Positions 8,167-17,312 of a DNA stretch of 64,000 nt are shown here, one piece after another. Origin of the DNA: Flammeovirgaceae bacterium UBA5008 (lineage in GTDB: Bacteria > Bacteroidota > Bacteroidia > Cytophagales > Cyclobacteriaceae); the NCBI GenBank assembly GCA_002398365.1, contig DGYK01000057.1:43494-107493 (forward strand). Reading direction: 5' to 3'. Under the pieces are notes generated by a model, which ran no database searches, was not told the origin of the DNA, and worked only from the letters and a program-made list of their open reading frames with translations. The translations under genes were made by a program, and so were the position numbers. Every line of letters starts with the position of its first letter. Position 1 is the first letter of the stretch.

Positions 8167-8613
8167 ATGAATAGAAGAAAATTTTTACGACAAGGTTGCA
8201 TTTTTTGCGTAGGTGCTACCGTCATGCCAATGATGCTTGAAAGTTGCCAAGCTACGCACTACGTTGACGGAACAACCGCCACCAATGGATTAGAAGTGGC
8301 AACGGCAGAATTCACATTTGTGAAGAAGGGAAAAACAGAAATGCGCCAATACATAATCGTACAGAACGACAAACTTGAATTCCCCATTTATCTCTACCGC
8401 ATTTCAGAAAATGAATATAGCGCGCTTTGGATGAAGTGTTCGCACCAAGGTGCAGAACTCCAAGCCGTGGGCGACCACTTGCAATGTCCCAGTCATGGTA
8501 GCGAATTCACCAATAAAGGAATCGTTAATCACGGGCCAGCCGAAAAAAATCTTCGCTCATTTCCTACTTCCATTTTGGGCGATAAAATAATGATTGATTT
8601 ACGACTGTCATGA
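8167..8613 (+). CDS. Rieske [2Fe-2S] protein with Tat-type signal
   Basis: 148 residues. The twin-arginine start MNRRKFLRQG is followed by a hydrophobic stretch and LESC (Cys27, possible lipobox), so the protein is probably exported folded and may be lipid-anchored. The Rieske ligands are CSHQG (C91, H93) and CPSHG (C107, H110). The ATG at 8167 is chosen over a start at 8149 because it places the RR motif at the N-terminus. It would pass electrons to or from the preceding di-heme cytochrome. The stop overlaps the porin start by four bases (ATGA), indicating translational coupling. Confidence 0.9.
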   Translation: MNRRKFLRQGCIFCVGATVMPMMLESCQATHYVDGTTATNGLEVATAEFTFVKKGKTEMRQYIIVQNDKLEFPIYLYRISENEYSALWMKCSHQGAELQAVGDHLQCPSHGSEFTNKGIVNHGPAEKNLRSFPTSILGDKIMIDLRLS

Positions 8614-9833
8614 AAGGATTTTTACTATCAGCACTTGTTTTAATTACTACATCGCTATGGTCGCAGGTTGATTCAACGTTGTTTAGGAGGGCGAACAAAG
8701 ATACTTCAAAACTGCTGTTGAACATGGATGCCGTTTACAACCGCCCATTTCTTTCGGTGGGTAAAACACCCGTTGCCTTGGGTGGGTATGTAGAGGCCAA
8801 CTGGCAGCACTTGGGCACTGATGGTTTGACAGAAGGCCATCAATTCCAGATGAAGCGACTTACATTGTTTGTCGCTTCGGGCATATCGAGAAGGATAAAA
8901 TTCTTGTCGGAGATTGAGTTTGAAGGTGGCACCAAAGAAATCAATATCGAATTTGCTTCCATTGATTTTGAATTTCATCCCTTGGTAAACTTCAGAGGCG
9001 GAATAATGATGAACCCCATCGGAGCGTTCAATCAAAATCACGATGGCCCCAAGTGGGAATTTATAGACCGCCCCACATCGGCCACACAACTGTTGCCCGC
9101 CACGTGGAGCAACGTTGGCTTTGGCATCTATGGAAAAAAGTATAGCAACAATTGGGCGTATGCCTACGAACTTTATCTCACCAATGGCTTTGACGATCAA
9201 ATCATTTCCAACGCACAAAACAAAACGTATTTGCCAGCCACCAAACTGAACCGCGACCGCTTTGAGGAAAGTTTTAATGGCGAGCCACTCATCACTGCCA
9301 AAATTGCTTTACGCAATAAGAAGGTGGGTGAACTGGGTGTTTCGTATATGGGCGGAGTGTATAATAAATTTCAAATGGACGGCTTGACATTGGATAAAAA
9401 AAGAAGAGTGGATGTGTGGGCGCTGGATTTTAACACGGTGCTGCCATTCTTAAAAACATACCTTGTTGGCGAGTGGGCTTTTGTAAATGTAGATGTGCCC
9501 GATACCTACACACAACAATACGGAAATAAACAATCGGGTGGATTCCTCGATGTGGTTCAGCCTGTTATCAGAAGAAATATTTTTAATTTCAATAAGTCGG
9601 TGGTCAATGTGGTCTGCCGATTGGAGTATGTAGATTGGAACGTAGGCAAATTCAAAGAAACAGGCGGGAACATCAGTGAAGATTTTGTTTCCATGGTGCC
9701 AGGCATTAGCTGGAGGCCGACTCCCCTCACGGTACTAAGGCTTAACTATCGGTACAATTGGACAACTGATATCCTTGGCAACCCACCATCAAAAACGGCT
9801 GGCTTTCAGTTCGGGTTTTCGAGTTACTTTTAG
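8610..9833 (+). CDS. Outer-membrane porin (OprO/OprP-like)
   Basis: 407 residues with a signal peptide (LLSALVLITTSLWSQ, cut near 19) and alternating hydrophobic strands of a beta-barrel ending in ...GFSSYF, with the terminal Phe typical of outer-membrane proteins. Segments such as GHQFQMKRLTLFV and FRGGIMMNPIGAFNQNHDG resemble phosphate-selective porin O/P family members of Bacteroidota. It is the third gene of the di-heme/Rieske operon, coupled by ATGA. Substrate unknown; metal-ion or chelate passage is conceivable because the operon looks metalloregulated. A decayed copy of its last strand is found at 22322-22378. Confidence 0.8.
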   Translation: MKGFLLSALVLITTSLWSQVDSTLFRRANKDTSKLLLNMDAVYNRPFLSVGKTPVALGGYVEANWQHLGTDGLTEGHQFQMKRLTLFVASGISRRIKFLSEIEFEGGTKEINIEFASIDFEFHPLVNFRGGIMMNPIGAFNQNHDGPKWEFIDRPTSATQLLPATWSNVGFGIYGKKYSNNWAYAYELYLTNGFDDQIISNAQNKTYLPATKLNRDRFEESFNGEPLITAKIALRNKKVGELGVSYMGGVYNKFQMDGLTLDKKRRVDVWALDFNTVLPFLKTYLVGEWAFVNVDVPDTYTQQYGNKQSGGFLDVVQPVIRRNIFNFNKSVVNVVCRLEYVDWNVGKFKETGGNISEDFVSMVPGISWRPTPLTVLRLNYRYNWTTDILGNPPSKTAGFQFGFSSYF

Positions 9834-10077
9834 ATTCATTGTTTAGGGCGGCTACACCAAACTTGGTGAATCTGAGAGCGATGCCGCGTTACTGCCAAAA
9901 AAATTGGGCATGTTGTTCCAAGAACAGAATTCCTCCAGAATTACCATGTTTATTCGAAGCATGGACTTGTCAGAGTTTAGTTGACAAATTTTAACGAGGA
10001 CACCTTTTTGCGAACTGAAACAAATTCTTTTGCAAGGAGAACTTCGCAAAAATAGAGGCTGCCCGACAATATTTGCA

Positions 10078-10085
10078 TACTTTTG
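10078..10085 (+). promoter_or_regulatory. -7 element abutting the start codon of a DUF6660-like gene
   Basis: TACTTTTG fits TAnnTTTG and ends five bases before the ATG at 10091, so transcription would begin at or next to the start codon (leaderless mRNA). No clear TTTG is found at the standard distance. A similar layout occurs before the related gene at 30217. Confidence 0.45.
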
Positions 10086-10090
10086 CTTAA

Positions 10091-10420
10091 ATGAAATCGC
10101 TTGGCTATTTTTTGCTAGTAATTTATTTTTTGAGTTTACTTATGCCACCCGTCATTATCAAAGATAATGGTGGTCTTGAGGCGACTGATTCGTGTGATGT
10201 GAGTAAAAAATGTGACAATCAACCAAATTCAATTCCTGATCATGAGGAATCAGACGGCAATTGTATAAGCTGCTCAGGTCAATGCTGTACTAATTATGAT
10301 ATACTGGCCTTTAATTTTCACCCATGTGATTTTAGAAAAGTTCAGCAGATTCAACTAACAAATGATTCGGTTCAATCAAACTCTCCTACCGAATTTTGGC
10401 GCCCGCCAGAGATTTCCTGA
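10091..10420 (+). CDS. Small secreted Cys-rich protein, DUF6660-like
   Basis: 109 residues: a hydrophobic N-terminal segment (GYFLLVIYFLSLLMPP), a short Cys-containing region (DSCDVSKKCD, NCISCSGQCC) and a C-terminal EFWRPPEIS tail. The layout of signal, Cys pairs and a terminal WxPP motif matches small DUF6660-type proteins that accompany metal-efflux or TonB genes in Bacteroidota; their function is not known. The Cys clusters suggest thiophilic metal binding in the periplasm. A second member is at 30217-30534. Confidence 0.7.
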   Translation: MKSLGYFLLVIYFLSLLMPPVIIKDNGGLEATDSCDVSKKCDNQPNSIPDHEESDGNCISCSGQCCTNYDILAFNFHPCDFRKVQQIQLTNDSVQSNSPTEFWRPPEIS

Positions 10421-10529
10421 ATTCATTTCAAAATTTATCCTTAGTTAAGCCTGCCCTGTTCCCTTTATTTTCTGACGAAAGGGAAATAGTATTTGGCATG
10501 CAAATTTTTAAAACTAAAATATCTTTATC

Positions 10530-10913
10530 ATGAGTAAAATAACAGCATTATCATTCTTTATATCAATTGTAGTTGTCTCCTTTTGTCAAGGTCAACAAAC
10601 ATTGACCGGAACAATAGCAAGTAAGGACGACCAAATTGTTTGTAAGCCTATTACCGTTGAACAAATGAAGCGGATGGAAATCCTTGAGCCCATAGTATTC
10701 AAACAATACGAGAAAGTAATTGAGTTGCCAGATGCAATGGAGTATGTATTTGCGGACTCAAAGAAATACGCTTCCATATTACTTGAATTTATGACTATTG
10801 AGCGGGATTGCTGTCCATCGACTACTATGAGTTTAAAATTTGAACCGAGCAGCAGCAAGGTTTCACTTATTTTAGGTGGCTCTCAAAAGCTTAAGGAGCG
10901 ATATAAACCATAG
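10530..10913 (+). CDS. Secreted protein with Cys-Cys-Pro motif, unknown function
   Basis: 127 residues with a clear signal peptide (about 1-21, ending FCQGQ). The mature part contains a conserved-looking block EFMTIERDCCPSTTMSLKFEP near residues 88-110. The pattern E-x-x-CCP followed by a F/L-x-F/L-E-P strand resembles small proteins associated with mercury, arsenic or copper loci, so a thiol-based metal or redox role is possible. It follows the DUF6660-like gene by 109 bp and ends before a strong terminator. Confidence 0.6.
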   Translation: MSKITALSFFISIVVVSFCQGQQTLTGTIASKDDQIVCKPITVEQMKRMEILEPIVFKQYEKVIELPDAMEYVFADSKKYASILLEFMTIERDCCPSTTMSLKFEPSSSKVSLILGGSQKLKERYKP

Positions 10914-10940
10914 CATAATAAGTAGTAAAATTGAATTGAT

Positions 10941-10972
10941 AAATGACAGCCGTATTTGGCTGTCATTTTTTT
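10941..10972 (+). terminator. Rho-independent terminator
   Basis: AATGACAGCC pairs with GGCTGTCATT around a 6-base loop, and the 3' side continues into seven T residues. It lies 30 bp after the CCP-motif gene and separates it from the convergent TonB receptor gene. Confidence 0.88.
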
Positions 10973-11055
10973 AAAGGAACCCTTAGTAGAGTGAAGTTTG
11001 TAGTATTTGCAAAGCAAGGGACAACGGAACTTGTCAGGTCCGCCATAAAAATCAA

Positions 11056-13296
11056 TCATTTCAAGATATAGCCCAGTGTAATAAAGAGGGTTCTTCCGTC
11101 AGCTGGCAATACACCGGGTCCCGGGTAACCACCCGCTCTTCGAGTAAAATATCGCTCGTTTGCCAGATTATTTACACCTGCTTTCAGAGAGACACCTGAT
11201 TTGTGTTTATATCCAATGGTGGCATCCAAAATTGAGTAGGAAGGCACCACGCCATTTTGCGCATTTGTTGTTGATCCAACTGTATTGTTTGCATCAGTAA
11301 ACACCTTGTCAGTATAGCTCTGCTGGATGGTTGCTGAAATATTCTTAATGGAATAAGTAACTCCCATGCGGAAAATATTCTCCGGAGCGTATTCAACCTT
11401 GTTATCCTTGTAGTTAGTTTCACTCAAGGCATTATTCACCACTGTCACCACTTTTAAGTTCTGATAGCGCGCATCGTTGTAGGCATACGATGCAAAAACG
11501 CTTAACCCTAAATTCTTAGCAGAATGTCTTAAAGCCTTTGTAATATTTAACTCACCAAAGACTTCTGCACCTTTGGCATTGCTGCTTCCCACATTGGTGC
11601 GGTAATTGTAAAAAGAACCGTCCGTCCGTTGCTGCTTAATGGTACCTATCCGGTTGTCATAGTCAAGATTGAATAAACTTACATCGAAGAGAAGGAAATC
11701 CTTTATGTTACCCCTATATCCAAAATCAATATTCAATCCCTTTGCATCGGTAAGATTGGGATCAATGATATCCGTTGTTGGTGGTGTGGTGAGATCAGCA
11801 AATTGTACGGGGCGATAAGACTGTGTAGCATTGGCATACAACTTCGTTGTGCTGGTAAGCAAATACTCCACACCAATTCCACCAATTACAAATCCGCGGG
11901 CGCGTTCCTGATTTTGTAAATAAACCGGGCTTCCATTGGTAATGCTGTTGTAGCCCGTTGCTTCAGCCTGCAGGTATTCATAACGAACACCTGGAATAAT
12001 CAATAACTTTTCTGTGATGCTGAAAAGATTTTCGACAAAAAGTGCTGCATTTCTGCTCCTGTAATCAATGTCTCCTGTCCACGTACCGCCAACCAAACTA
12101 ATATCATAGCCGGTGCCGGTGGTTCCCTGACCACCACGATAGCGGAAAGTGCTTCCCGAATAAAGTCTCATGCCTGCACTAAGGTTGTGCCCCTGCCGTC
12201 CTGCCTTATAGCTGAGGAGGTATCTGGCCTCCAATCCATAATTGCGATAATTATCGATGTCTACGGTTCGATTACTGTACTCACCGGTAGATGGATTGAT
12301 TGCATCCGGCACGGTAATCCCACTTGACGGGAAATACCCAACACTGCTTCTATCACCAAGAATATTAAATAGCTTCATGTTGAACCGTTGATTGGTGCTG
12401 ATCTTGTAATCGGTACTGAGGGCAACCGTCTGCCACGTAAGATCAAACCAATTTCTGCTTCTTACACTTTGCTGTGGATTGCTATCGAATTGTGCATCTG
12501 TAAGACCACCGGGCTGCTGGCTGTTTGAATGCCAACGGGTAAACTCTGTGGTGACTGAAAACTTATCGTTAAAATGGTAAGTGAAAGTTCCTGAACCCGT
12601 GTTACTCCTGTATTGATTATTGTCGCGCCATCCATCGGCATTGCGGTGATCAAAGAATGCATAGTAGTTCAACTTTTTTGTCTTGCCCCCAATGGCATTA
12701 TAGGTGTTGAACAATCCGAAACTTCCTCCGGTCTGAAAAGTTTCGAATTGAAATGGTTTTGTAAACTCACTTCCGTTCTTCAGGATATAATTAACCATAC
12801 CCCCGATTTGTGGTCCATATTGTAAGGCACCATGGCCGCGCACGACTTCTATTCTTTGAACGGATTGTAACTGTGGATTATAGTATGCCTCGGGATAACC
12901 GTATGGATCAGCGGCAATGTCATATCCGTTTTGTCTTACGTTGAATTCCCATGAGCGATTGGGGCTCAAACCGCGGGTTGCAATGTTGATCTGCAAGCCG
13001 CTGCTTTCATTTTCCCAAATAAAAATGCCCGGCACCTTGGCCATCACCTGGCGCATGGTATTCGTCACAACATTACCCTGCACATTTTCCAAAACGATAA
13101 GCGAACTTTTCTTTCCGGCATATATGTTCGTGCCTACAATTTCGGGCAGTTGGTGAATATCCGACTTGCTGCCACGCCCCACCACTGTGATTTCGGGTAG
13201 AATCTTGGTTTTCAATGTATCTGCCTCCTGGGAGTCTTGAGCGTGGACGAACGTTACGAGCGTAACGAAAAAGATCAAAATGGCTGAATATTTCAT
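11056..13296 (-). CDS. TonB-dependent siderophore receptor, FecA-like
   Basis: 746 residues: signal peptide (about 1-19, ending VHAQ), a TonB-box-like region (LPEITVVGRG, about 33-42), a plug domain (about 60-185) with VMAKVPGIFIW and YGPQIGGMVNYILK, and a 22-strand barrel ending in GYILK. The plug motif with GPQIGG is characteristic of ferric-dicitrate-type receptors (FecA). It imports an Fe3+ chelate across the outer membrane. Two near-identical palindromic operators flank its -7 element, predicting iron-dependent repression. It is monocistronic and lies next to the heme cluster, fitting an iron-supply role. Confidence 0.88.
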   Translation of the reverse strand: MKYSAILIFFVTLVTFVHAQDSQEADTLKTKILPEITVVGRGSKSDIHQLPEIVGTNIYAGKKSSLIVLENVQGNVVTNTMRQVMAKVPGIFIWENESSGLQINIATRGLSPNRSWEFNVRQNGYDIAADPYGYPEAYYNPQLQSVQRIEVVRGHGALQYGPQIGGMVNYILKNGSEFTKPFQFETFQTGGSFGLFNTYNAIGGKTKKLNYYAFFDHRNADGWRDNNQYRSNTGSGTFTYHFNDKFSVTTEFTRWHSNSQQPGGLTDAQFDSNPQQSVRSRNWFDLTWQTVALSTDYKISTNQRFNMKLFNILGDRSSVGYFPSSGITVPDAINPSTGEYSNRTVDIDNYRNYGLEARYLLSYKAGRQGHNLSAGMRLYSGSTFRYRGGQGTTGTGYDISLVGGTWTGDIDYRSRNAALFVENLFSITEKLLIIPGVRYEYLQAEATGYNSITNGSPVYLQNQERARGFVIGGIGVEYLLTSTTKLYANATQSYRPVQFADLTTPPTTDIIDPNLTDAKGLNIDFGYRGNIKDFLLFDVSLFNLDYDNRIGTIKQQRTDGSFYNYRTNVGSSNAKGAEVFGELNITKALRHSAKNLGLSVFASYAYNDARYQNLKVVTVVNNALSETNYKDNKVEYAPENIFRMGVTYSIKNISATIQQSYTDKVFTDANNTVGSTTNAQNGVVPSYSILDATIGYKHKSGVSLKAGVNNLANERYFTRRAGGYPGPGVLPADGRTLFITLGYILK

Positions 13297-13301
13297 GGCT
13301 T

Positions 13302-13320
13302 ATTTAGAATTATTATAAAC
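13302..13320 (-). promoter_or_regulatory. Second operator downstream of the FecA-like promoter
   Basis: ATTTAGAAT (13302-13310), T, ATTATAAAC (13312-13320): one half is identical to the perfect operator 30 bp away and the other matches its complement at 7 of 9 positions. It lies between the -7 element and the start codon, overlapping the likely transcription start. Confidence 0.6.
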
Positions 13321-13327
13321 AAATGTA
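13320..13327 (-). promoter_or_regulatory. -7 element of the FecA-like receptor promoter
   Basis: The minus strand reads TACATTTG, fitting TAnnTTTG, 23 bp upstream of the start codon. The -33 region coincides with the operator at 13332-13350 and is an imperfect TTTG (ATTT), typical of a tightly regulated promoter. Confidence 0.6.
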
Positions 13328-13331
13328 TATA

Positions 13332-13350
13332 ATTTAGAATGATTCTAAAT
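13332..13350 (-). promoter_or_regulatory. Perfect 19-bp palindromic operator of the FecA-like receptor gene
   Basis: ATTTAGAAT, G, ATTCTAAAT: a perfect 9-1-9 palindrome covering the -33/-7 spacer of the receptor promoter. Its core TTTAGA-N5-TCTAAA resembles the TTAGA-N4-TCTAA repeat before the di-heme operon, suggesting a common Fur- or DtxR-family repressor. Confidence 0.8.
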
Positions 13351-13404
13351 AAATAAGGAATATTTTTTTGTCTTAAACCAAAGAGGTATTAAGGAAATAT
13401 CGAC

Positions 13405-13932
13405 CTACTTGGCGCGTAAATACTTATAAAGTGTAATTCCAATTTTAAGGACCAGAAAGAGCGCGAATAAGGCCACTATACCCCAAACAAAACTTAACTC
13501 ATGTTTCACAACTACCAGAAATACAATGGCAAACAAAAAGATGGTAGCCACTTCATTCCACAGCCGAAGCTGCATGGAGGTGTAGTTAAAGACATTGGCT
13601 AGTTGTTTCTGGTATATCCAGTGAATGGAAAGATGATACACCAATAACCCAGCCACGAAGCCGATTTTGACCACTAACCAACTCGGGAGACTTCCATACA
13701 GTACCGTCAGCCATGTTCCAAAGATCATGGTAAGAATGCAGGACGGCCAGGTGATTCCAAACCATAACCTCCTGATCATAACCTTAAAGTGACTTTGCAG
13801 TATTGCACGTTCCTGTTCAGGTTTATCCTGTGCCTCTCGGTTATAGACAAAAAGCCTGACGATGTAAAACAATCCTGCAAACCAGGTAACAACAAAGATG
13901 ATGTGAAGCGCCTTAACGTAATAGTAAGTCAT
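13405..13932 (-). CDS. hemJ: Protoporphyrinogen oxidase HemJ
   Basis: 175 residues with four or five membrane helices. The family signatures are the N-terminal KALHIIFVVTWFAGLFYIVR (conserved His near residue 10) and RLWNE near residue 123. HemJ oxidises protoporphyrinogen IX to protoporphyrin IX in the inner membrane and replaces HemG/HemY. It is the last gene of the heme cluster, 23 bp after hemH. Neither HemG nor HemY is present in the cluster, which supports this assignment. Confidence 0.9.
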   Translation of the reverse strand: MTYYYVKALHIIFVVTWFAGLFYIVRLFVYNREAQDKPEQERAILQSHFKVMIRRLWFGITWPSCILTMIFGTWLTVLYGSLPSWLVVKIGFVAGLLVYHLSIHWIYQKQLANVFNYTSMQLRLWNEVATIFLFAIVFLVVVKHELSFVWGIVALFALFLVLKIGITLYKYLRAK

Positions 13933-13955
13933 AAATGTGTTGAGGTACTCATCTG

Positions 13956-14993
13956 CTAAGCTGTAACGGGTTCATTAAATTCTGTGTTCACCAGCTTTAC
14001 CAGTGTGTTGATCCAATCTGTCCGTTCATTCAAACAAGGAATCACAGAAAACTCCTCTCCGCCTGCTTTCATGAAATCTTCCCTTCCTTCCACTTGAATT
14101 TCTTCCAGCGTTTCCAGACAATCACTCACAAAAGCCGGGCAAACCACCATTAATTTTTTGATTCCTTGTTGCGGGAATTTTTTGAATTGTTCTACTGAAT
14201 AAGGCTGCAGCCATGCATCGGCCCCGAGGCGCGACTGAAACGAAAAACTGAATTTCTCTTTCTGCAAGCCGAGCTTGTTCGCTACGAGGTTGGTGGTTTC
14301 AATAATTTGATGCCGGTAGCATACCTCGTGTGCCTTCGAAGCCACGGAGCAACAATTGTCCCTGGAAAAGCAATGCGATTTTGTGCAGTCTGTTTTCAAC
14401 ACATGCCGTTTGGGAATACCGTGATAGCTAAACAGCAAGTGATCAAATTCCTGATTTAGATGTGGCATGATGCTGTTTGCCAACGAATCTATGTACAGAG
14501 GATGATTGAAGAAGGGGGAAACCACTTTTAACCGAAATGGATAATTACCTTGCCGATACGTTTTCTTCACATGCTCTACTGCGGTCTCATAACTGCTCAT
14601 CGCATACTGCGGATAAAGTGGCACCAGCACTACTTCCTTTAAATCGGGATTTTCGCTTACCAACTTATCAAGGGCAAAGGCTGTTGTAGGGTTGGCATAG
14701 CGCATACACAACTCAACCGGCAACCGAATAGCGTCTTTTAATTTTTGCTGCACTTGTTTTGAGATATGGATTAAGGGCGAGCCTTTTTCAGTCCAGATGG
14801 TTTTGTATTTGGCTGCACTCTTTGGCGCACGAAACGGAACGATGATGCCTTTCACCAGCGCCAACCGAACCAGGTAAGGAATGTCGATCACGCGTTCATC
14901 CATCAGAAACTCATTGAGATAAGTTCGTACATCCTTTACCTCCGTTGAATTGGGTGAGCCCAGGTTGGCCAATAATATTGCTTTCGTTGCCAT
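13956..14993 (-). CDS. hemH: Ferrochelatase HemH
   Basis: 345 residues, normal family length. Recognisable segments are the N-terminal AILLANLGSPNS, the active-site SYHGIPKRH (the His binds the iron/porphyrin), FSFQSRLGADAWLQPY and the C-terminal PAFVSDCLETLEEI. It inserts Fe2+ into protoporphyrin IX, the last step to heme. It lies between hemL (57-bp gap) and hemJ, the enzyme making its substrate. Confidence 0.96.
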   Translation of the reverse strand: MATKAILLANLGSPNSTEVKDVRTYLNEFLMDERVIDIPYLVRLALVKGIIVPFRAPKSAAKYKTIWTEKGSPLIHISKQVQQKLKDAIRLPVELCMRYANPTTAFALDKLVSENPDLKEVVLVPLYPQYAMSSYETAVEHVKKTYRQGNYPFRLKVVSPFFNHPLYIDSLANSIMPHLNQEFDHLLFSYHGIPKRHVLKTDCTKSHCFSRDNCCSVASKAHEVCYRHQIIETTNLVANKLGLQKEKFSFSFQSRLGADAWLQPYSVEQFKKFPQQGIKKLMVVCPAFVSDCLETLEEIQVEGREDFMKAGGEEFSVIPCLNERTDWINTLVKLVNTEFNEPVTA

Positions 14994-15050
14994 CGTTTTA
15001 TGTCTTTAGTTTCTAAACCGGGCATCTGTGTTGATCCCTTTATTTTACAA

Positions 15051-16328
15051 TCAGGAAAATTTACTGACTGCTTCAATAGTTGCTTCTACCTCGGCATCGC
15101 CAATAGATGAACTGATGAACCAGCTTTCATACGCAGAGGGTGGCAGGTACACTCCGTTTTTCAACAGGTGATGGAAGAAGCGGTTGAACAAGGGAATGTC
15201 GCACCGTTTGGCCGTCTCAAAATCAATTACGGGATGCGATCCAAAGTGAACGCTCATCATACTCCCCAAACGATTGATGGTATGCCCGATTCCGCTCTTA
15301 GTCAATTCTTTCCCGATGCCATTGGCTAACTGTTTGGTTGTTGCTTCGAGATTGGAATAGATTTTTGGATTGTTCTTCAATTCCTTCAATAAAGTATAGC
15401 CCGCAATCATGGCGATGGGGTTGCCGCTCAACGTTCCGGCCTGGTACACACTGCCCAGTGGGGCAATGTGTTGCATGATTTCCTTTCGTCCGCCAAAGGC
15501 ACCAACAGGCAATCCGCCTCCGATAATTTTTCCGTACGTAACCAGATCGGCTTTGATGTTGTATAGTTCTTGTACACCGCCTTTTGCCAAACGAAAGCCA
15601 GTCATCACTTCATCAAAGATTAAAACGATGCCATGCTGATCACACAACTGTCGCAGGCCTTCGAGGTAGCCTGTGGCTGGCAAGATGCAACCCATGTTAC
15701 CGGCAACGGGCTCAACTATGATGGCAGCAATTTCGTTGGGATGTTGCCGGATTAATTTCTTCACAGCATCCAGATCGTTGTAAGCAGCCGTGAGTGTGTC
15801 CTGCGCCACAGCAACCGATACACCAGGTACGGACTGAATGTTTAACGTAGCCATTCCACTTCCGGCCTTGACGAGAAATGAATCAGCATGGCCGTGATAA
15901 CAACCTTCAAACTTGATAAACTTGTTTCTTCCGGTATAACCGCGGGCCAGCCTGATTGCACTCATGCAAGCCTCTGTGCCGCTGCTCACCATGCGAATGA
16001 GATCTACATTGGGAACCATTGATTTGATGAGTTCTGCCATTTCAATTTCTAATTCCGTAGGTGCTCCGAAAGCAGTAGAGTCGGCCGCGCGTTCGCGAAT
16101 GGCATCCACCACGGGTTCATACGCATGACCCAAAATCATCGGACCCCAGGAATTGATGTAATCGATGTAGCGATTGCTATCTTCATCAAACAAATAAGCA
16201 CCCTTGGCTCGCTTGATAAATACCGGAGTTCCCCCTACACTTTTAAACGCCCGCACGGGAGAGTTTACTCCACCGGGAATGTGTTGCTGCGCACGTTCAA
16301 ATAAACTTTCACTATGTGATCGATTCAT
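15051..16328 (-). CDS. hemL: Glutamate-1-semialdehyde 2,1-aminomutase HemL
   Basis: 425 residues, a PLP-dependent class III aminotransferase fold. The PLP lysine is in [16 protein letters not shown], and the N-terminal [16 protein letters not shown] is diagnostic for HemL. It converts glutamate-1-semialdehyde to 5-aminolevulinate, the second step of the C5 route started by HemA in the same cluster. It starts 6 bp after hemB. Confidence 0.97.
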   Translation of the reverse strand: MNRSHSESLFERAQQHIPGGVNSPVRAFKSVGGTPVFIKRAKGAYLFDEDSNRYIDYINSWGPMILGHAYEPVVDAIRERAADSTAFGAPTELEIEMAELIKSMVPNVDLIRMVSSGTEACMSAIRLARGYTGRNKFIKFEGCYHGHADSFLVKAGSGMATLNIQSVPGVSVAVAQDTLTAAYNDLDAVKKLIRQHPNEIAAIIVEPVAGNMGCILPATGYLEGLRQLCDQHGIVLIFDEVMTGFRLAKGGVQELYNIKADLVTYGKIIGGGLPVGAFGGRKEIMQHIAPLGSVYQAGTLSGNPIAMIAGYTLLKELKNNPKIYSNLEATTKQLANGIGKELTKSGIGHTINRLGSMMSVHFGSHPVIDFETAKRCDIPLFNRFFHHLLKNGVYLPPSAYESWFISSSIGDAEVEATIEAVSKFS

Positions 16329-16334
16329 GCCAAC

Positions 16335-17312
16335 TTATTTACTTCTTTGAATCAGTTCAATAGCCTGTTTGGCGAAATAAGTCGCAATTAAATCCGCCCC
16401 GGCTCGCTTGATTCCTGTTAACACTTCGATGATGGCTTGCTCCTCATTCAGATATCCGGCTTTGGCCGCGGCTTTGATCATCGCATACTCACCACTGACG
16501 TGATACGCGCTTACGGGAAGTTGAATTTGATTTTTCACTTCGCGAATAATATCGAGATAAGCATGTGCCGGTTTCACCATAATAATGTCAGCGCCTTCTT
16601 CCACATCCATCATCACCTCTTTAATTGCCTCTAGGCGATTAGCGGGATTCATCTGATAAGTCTTCTTGTCACCAAAACCCGGAGCACTATCCAGTGCATC
16701 GCGGAAGGGGCCATAAAAGCAGGAAGCATATTTAGCGGCATAACTCATGATGCCTGTGTTATGAAAACCAGCTGCTTCCAGAGCATGACGAATAGCACTA
16801 ATGCGGCCATCCATCATATCGCTGGGGGCAACAAAATCGGCACCGGCACGGGCATGGCTTACACTCATTTGCGCCAGCACCTCAACGGTTTTATCATTCA
16901 CTACTTGCTGATTCTCTACAATGCCATCGTGCCCAAACGATGAGTATGGGTCAAGCGCTACATCGGTCATCACCACCATCTCAGGCAATGCAGCCTTTAT
17001 CACCTGCACACTGCGCTGCATCAGACCATTTTCATTAAGAGCCTCTTTGCCCGTGTTGTCTTTTAGCTCGTCAGGCACTTTTATAAACAACAAGGCGCAG
17101 CGCAAGCCCATCGCATAACACGACTTTAATTCGTCAACTGCCAGATCAAGCGAGTAGCGGTAATAACCTGGCATGCTGGCAATTTCATCACGAACGTTTT
17201 TGCCTTCCGTGATAAACATGGGCAAAATAAAATCAGAAGGCTGCAAAGAGGTTTCCTGAATCAGGCTTCGCACGGCAGGCGATTTTCTTAAAATCCTATT
17301 TCGCCTGTTCAT
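16335..17312 (-). CDS. hemB: Delta-aminolevulinic acid dehydratase HemB
   Basis: 325 residues, usual length. The two Schiff-base lysines are in SYAAKYAS and IIMVKPAHAYLDI; the metal-site region reads TDVALDPYSSFGHDG. The classical three-Cys zinc site is replaced by Asp-type ligands, suggesting a Mg2+-dependent rather than Zn2+-dependent enzyme (inference). It condenses two 5-aminolevulinates to porphobilinogen. It overlaps the end of hemF by 4 bp. Confidence 0.96.
   Translation of the reverse strand: MNRRNRILRKSPAVRSLIQETSLQPSDFILPMFITEGKNVRDEIASMPGYYRYSLDLAVDELKSCYAMGLRCALLFIKVPDELKDNTGKEALNENGLMQRSVQVIKAALPEMVVMTDVALDPYSSFGHDGIVENQQVVNDKTVEVLAQMSVSHARAGADFVAPSDMMDGRISAIRHALEAAGFHNTGIMSYAAKYASCFYGPFRDALDSAPGFGDKKTYQMNPANRLEAIKEVMMDVEEGADIIMVKPAHAYLDIIREVKNQIQLPVSAYHVSGEYAMIKAAAKAGYLNEEQAIIEVLTGIKRAGADLIATYFAKQAIELIQRSK

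Noticed and set aside
9855..9868. Short inverted repeat CACCAA-AC-TTGGTG after the porin gene
   Set aside because: The loop is too small for the full stem and no T-run follows, so it is not convincing as a terminator.
9852..10049. A 65-codon minus-strand ORF in the 9834-10090 gap
   Set aside because: Composition is random-looking, it has no neighbour on its strand, and no domain or signal is visible.
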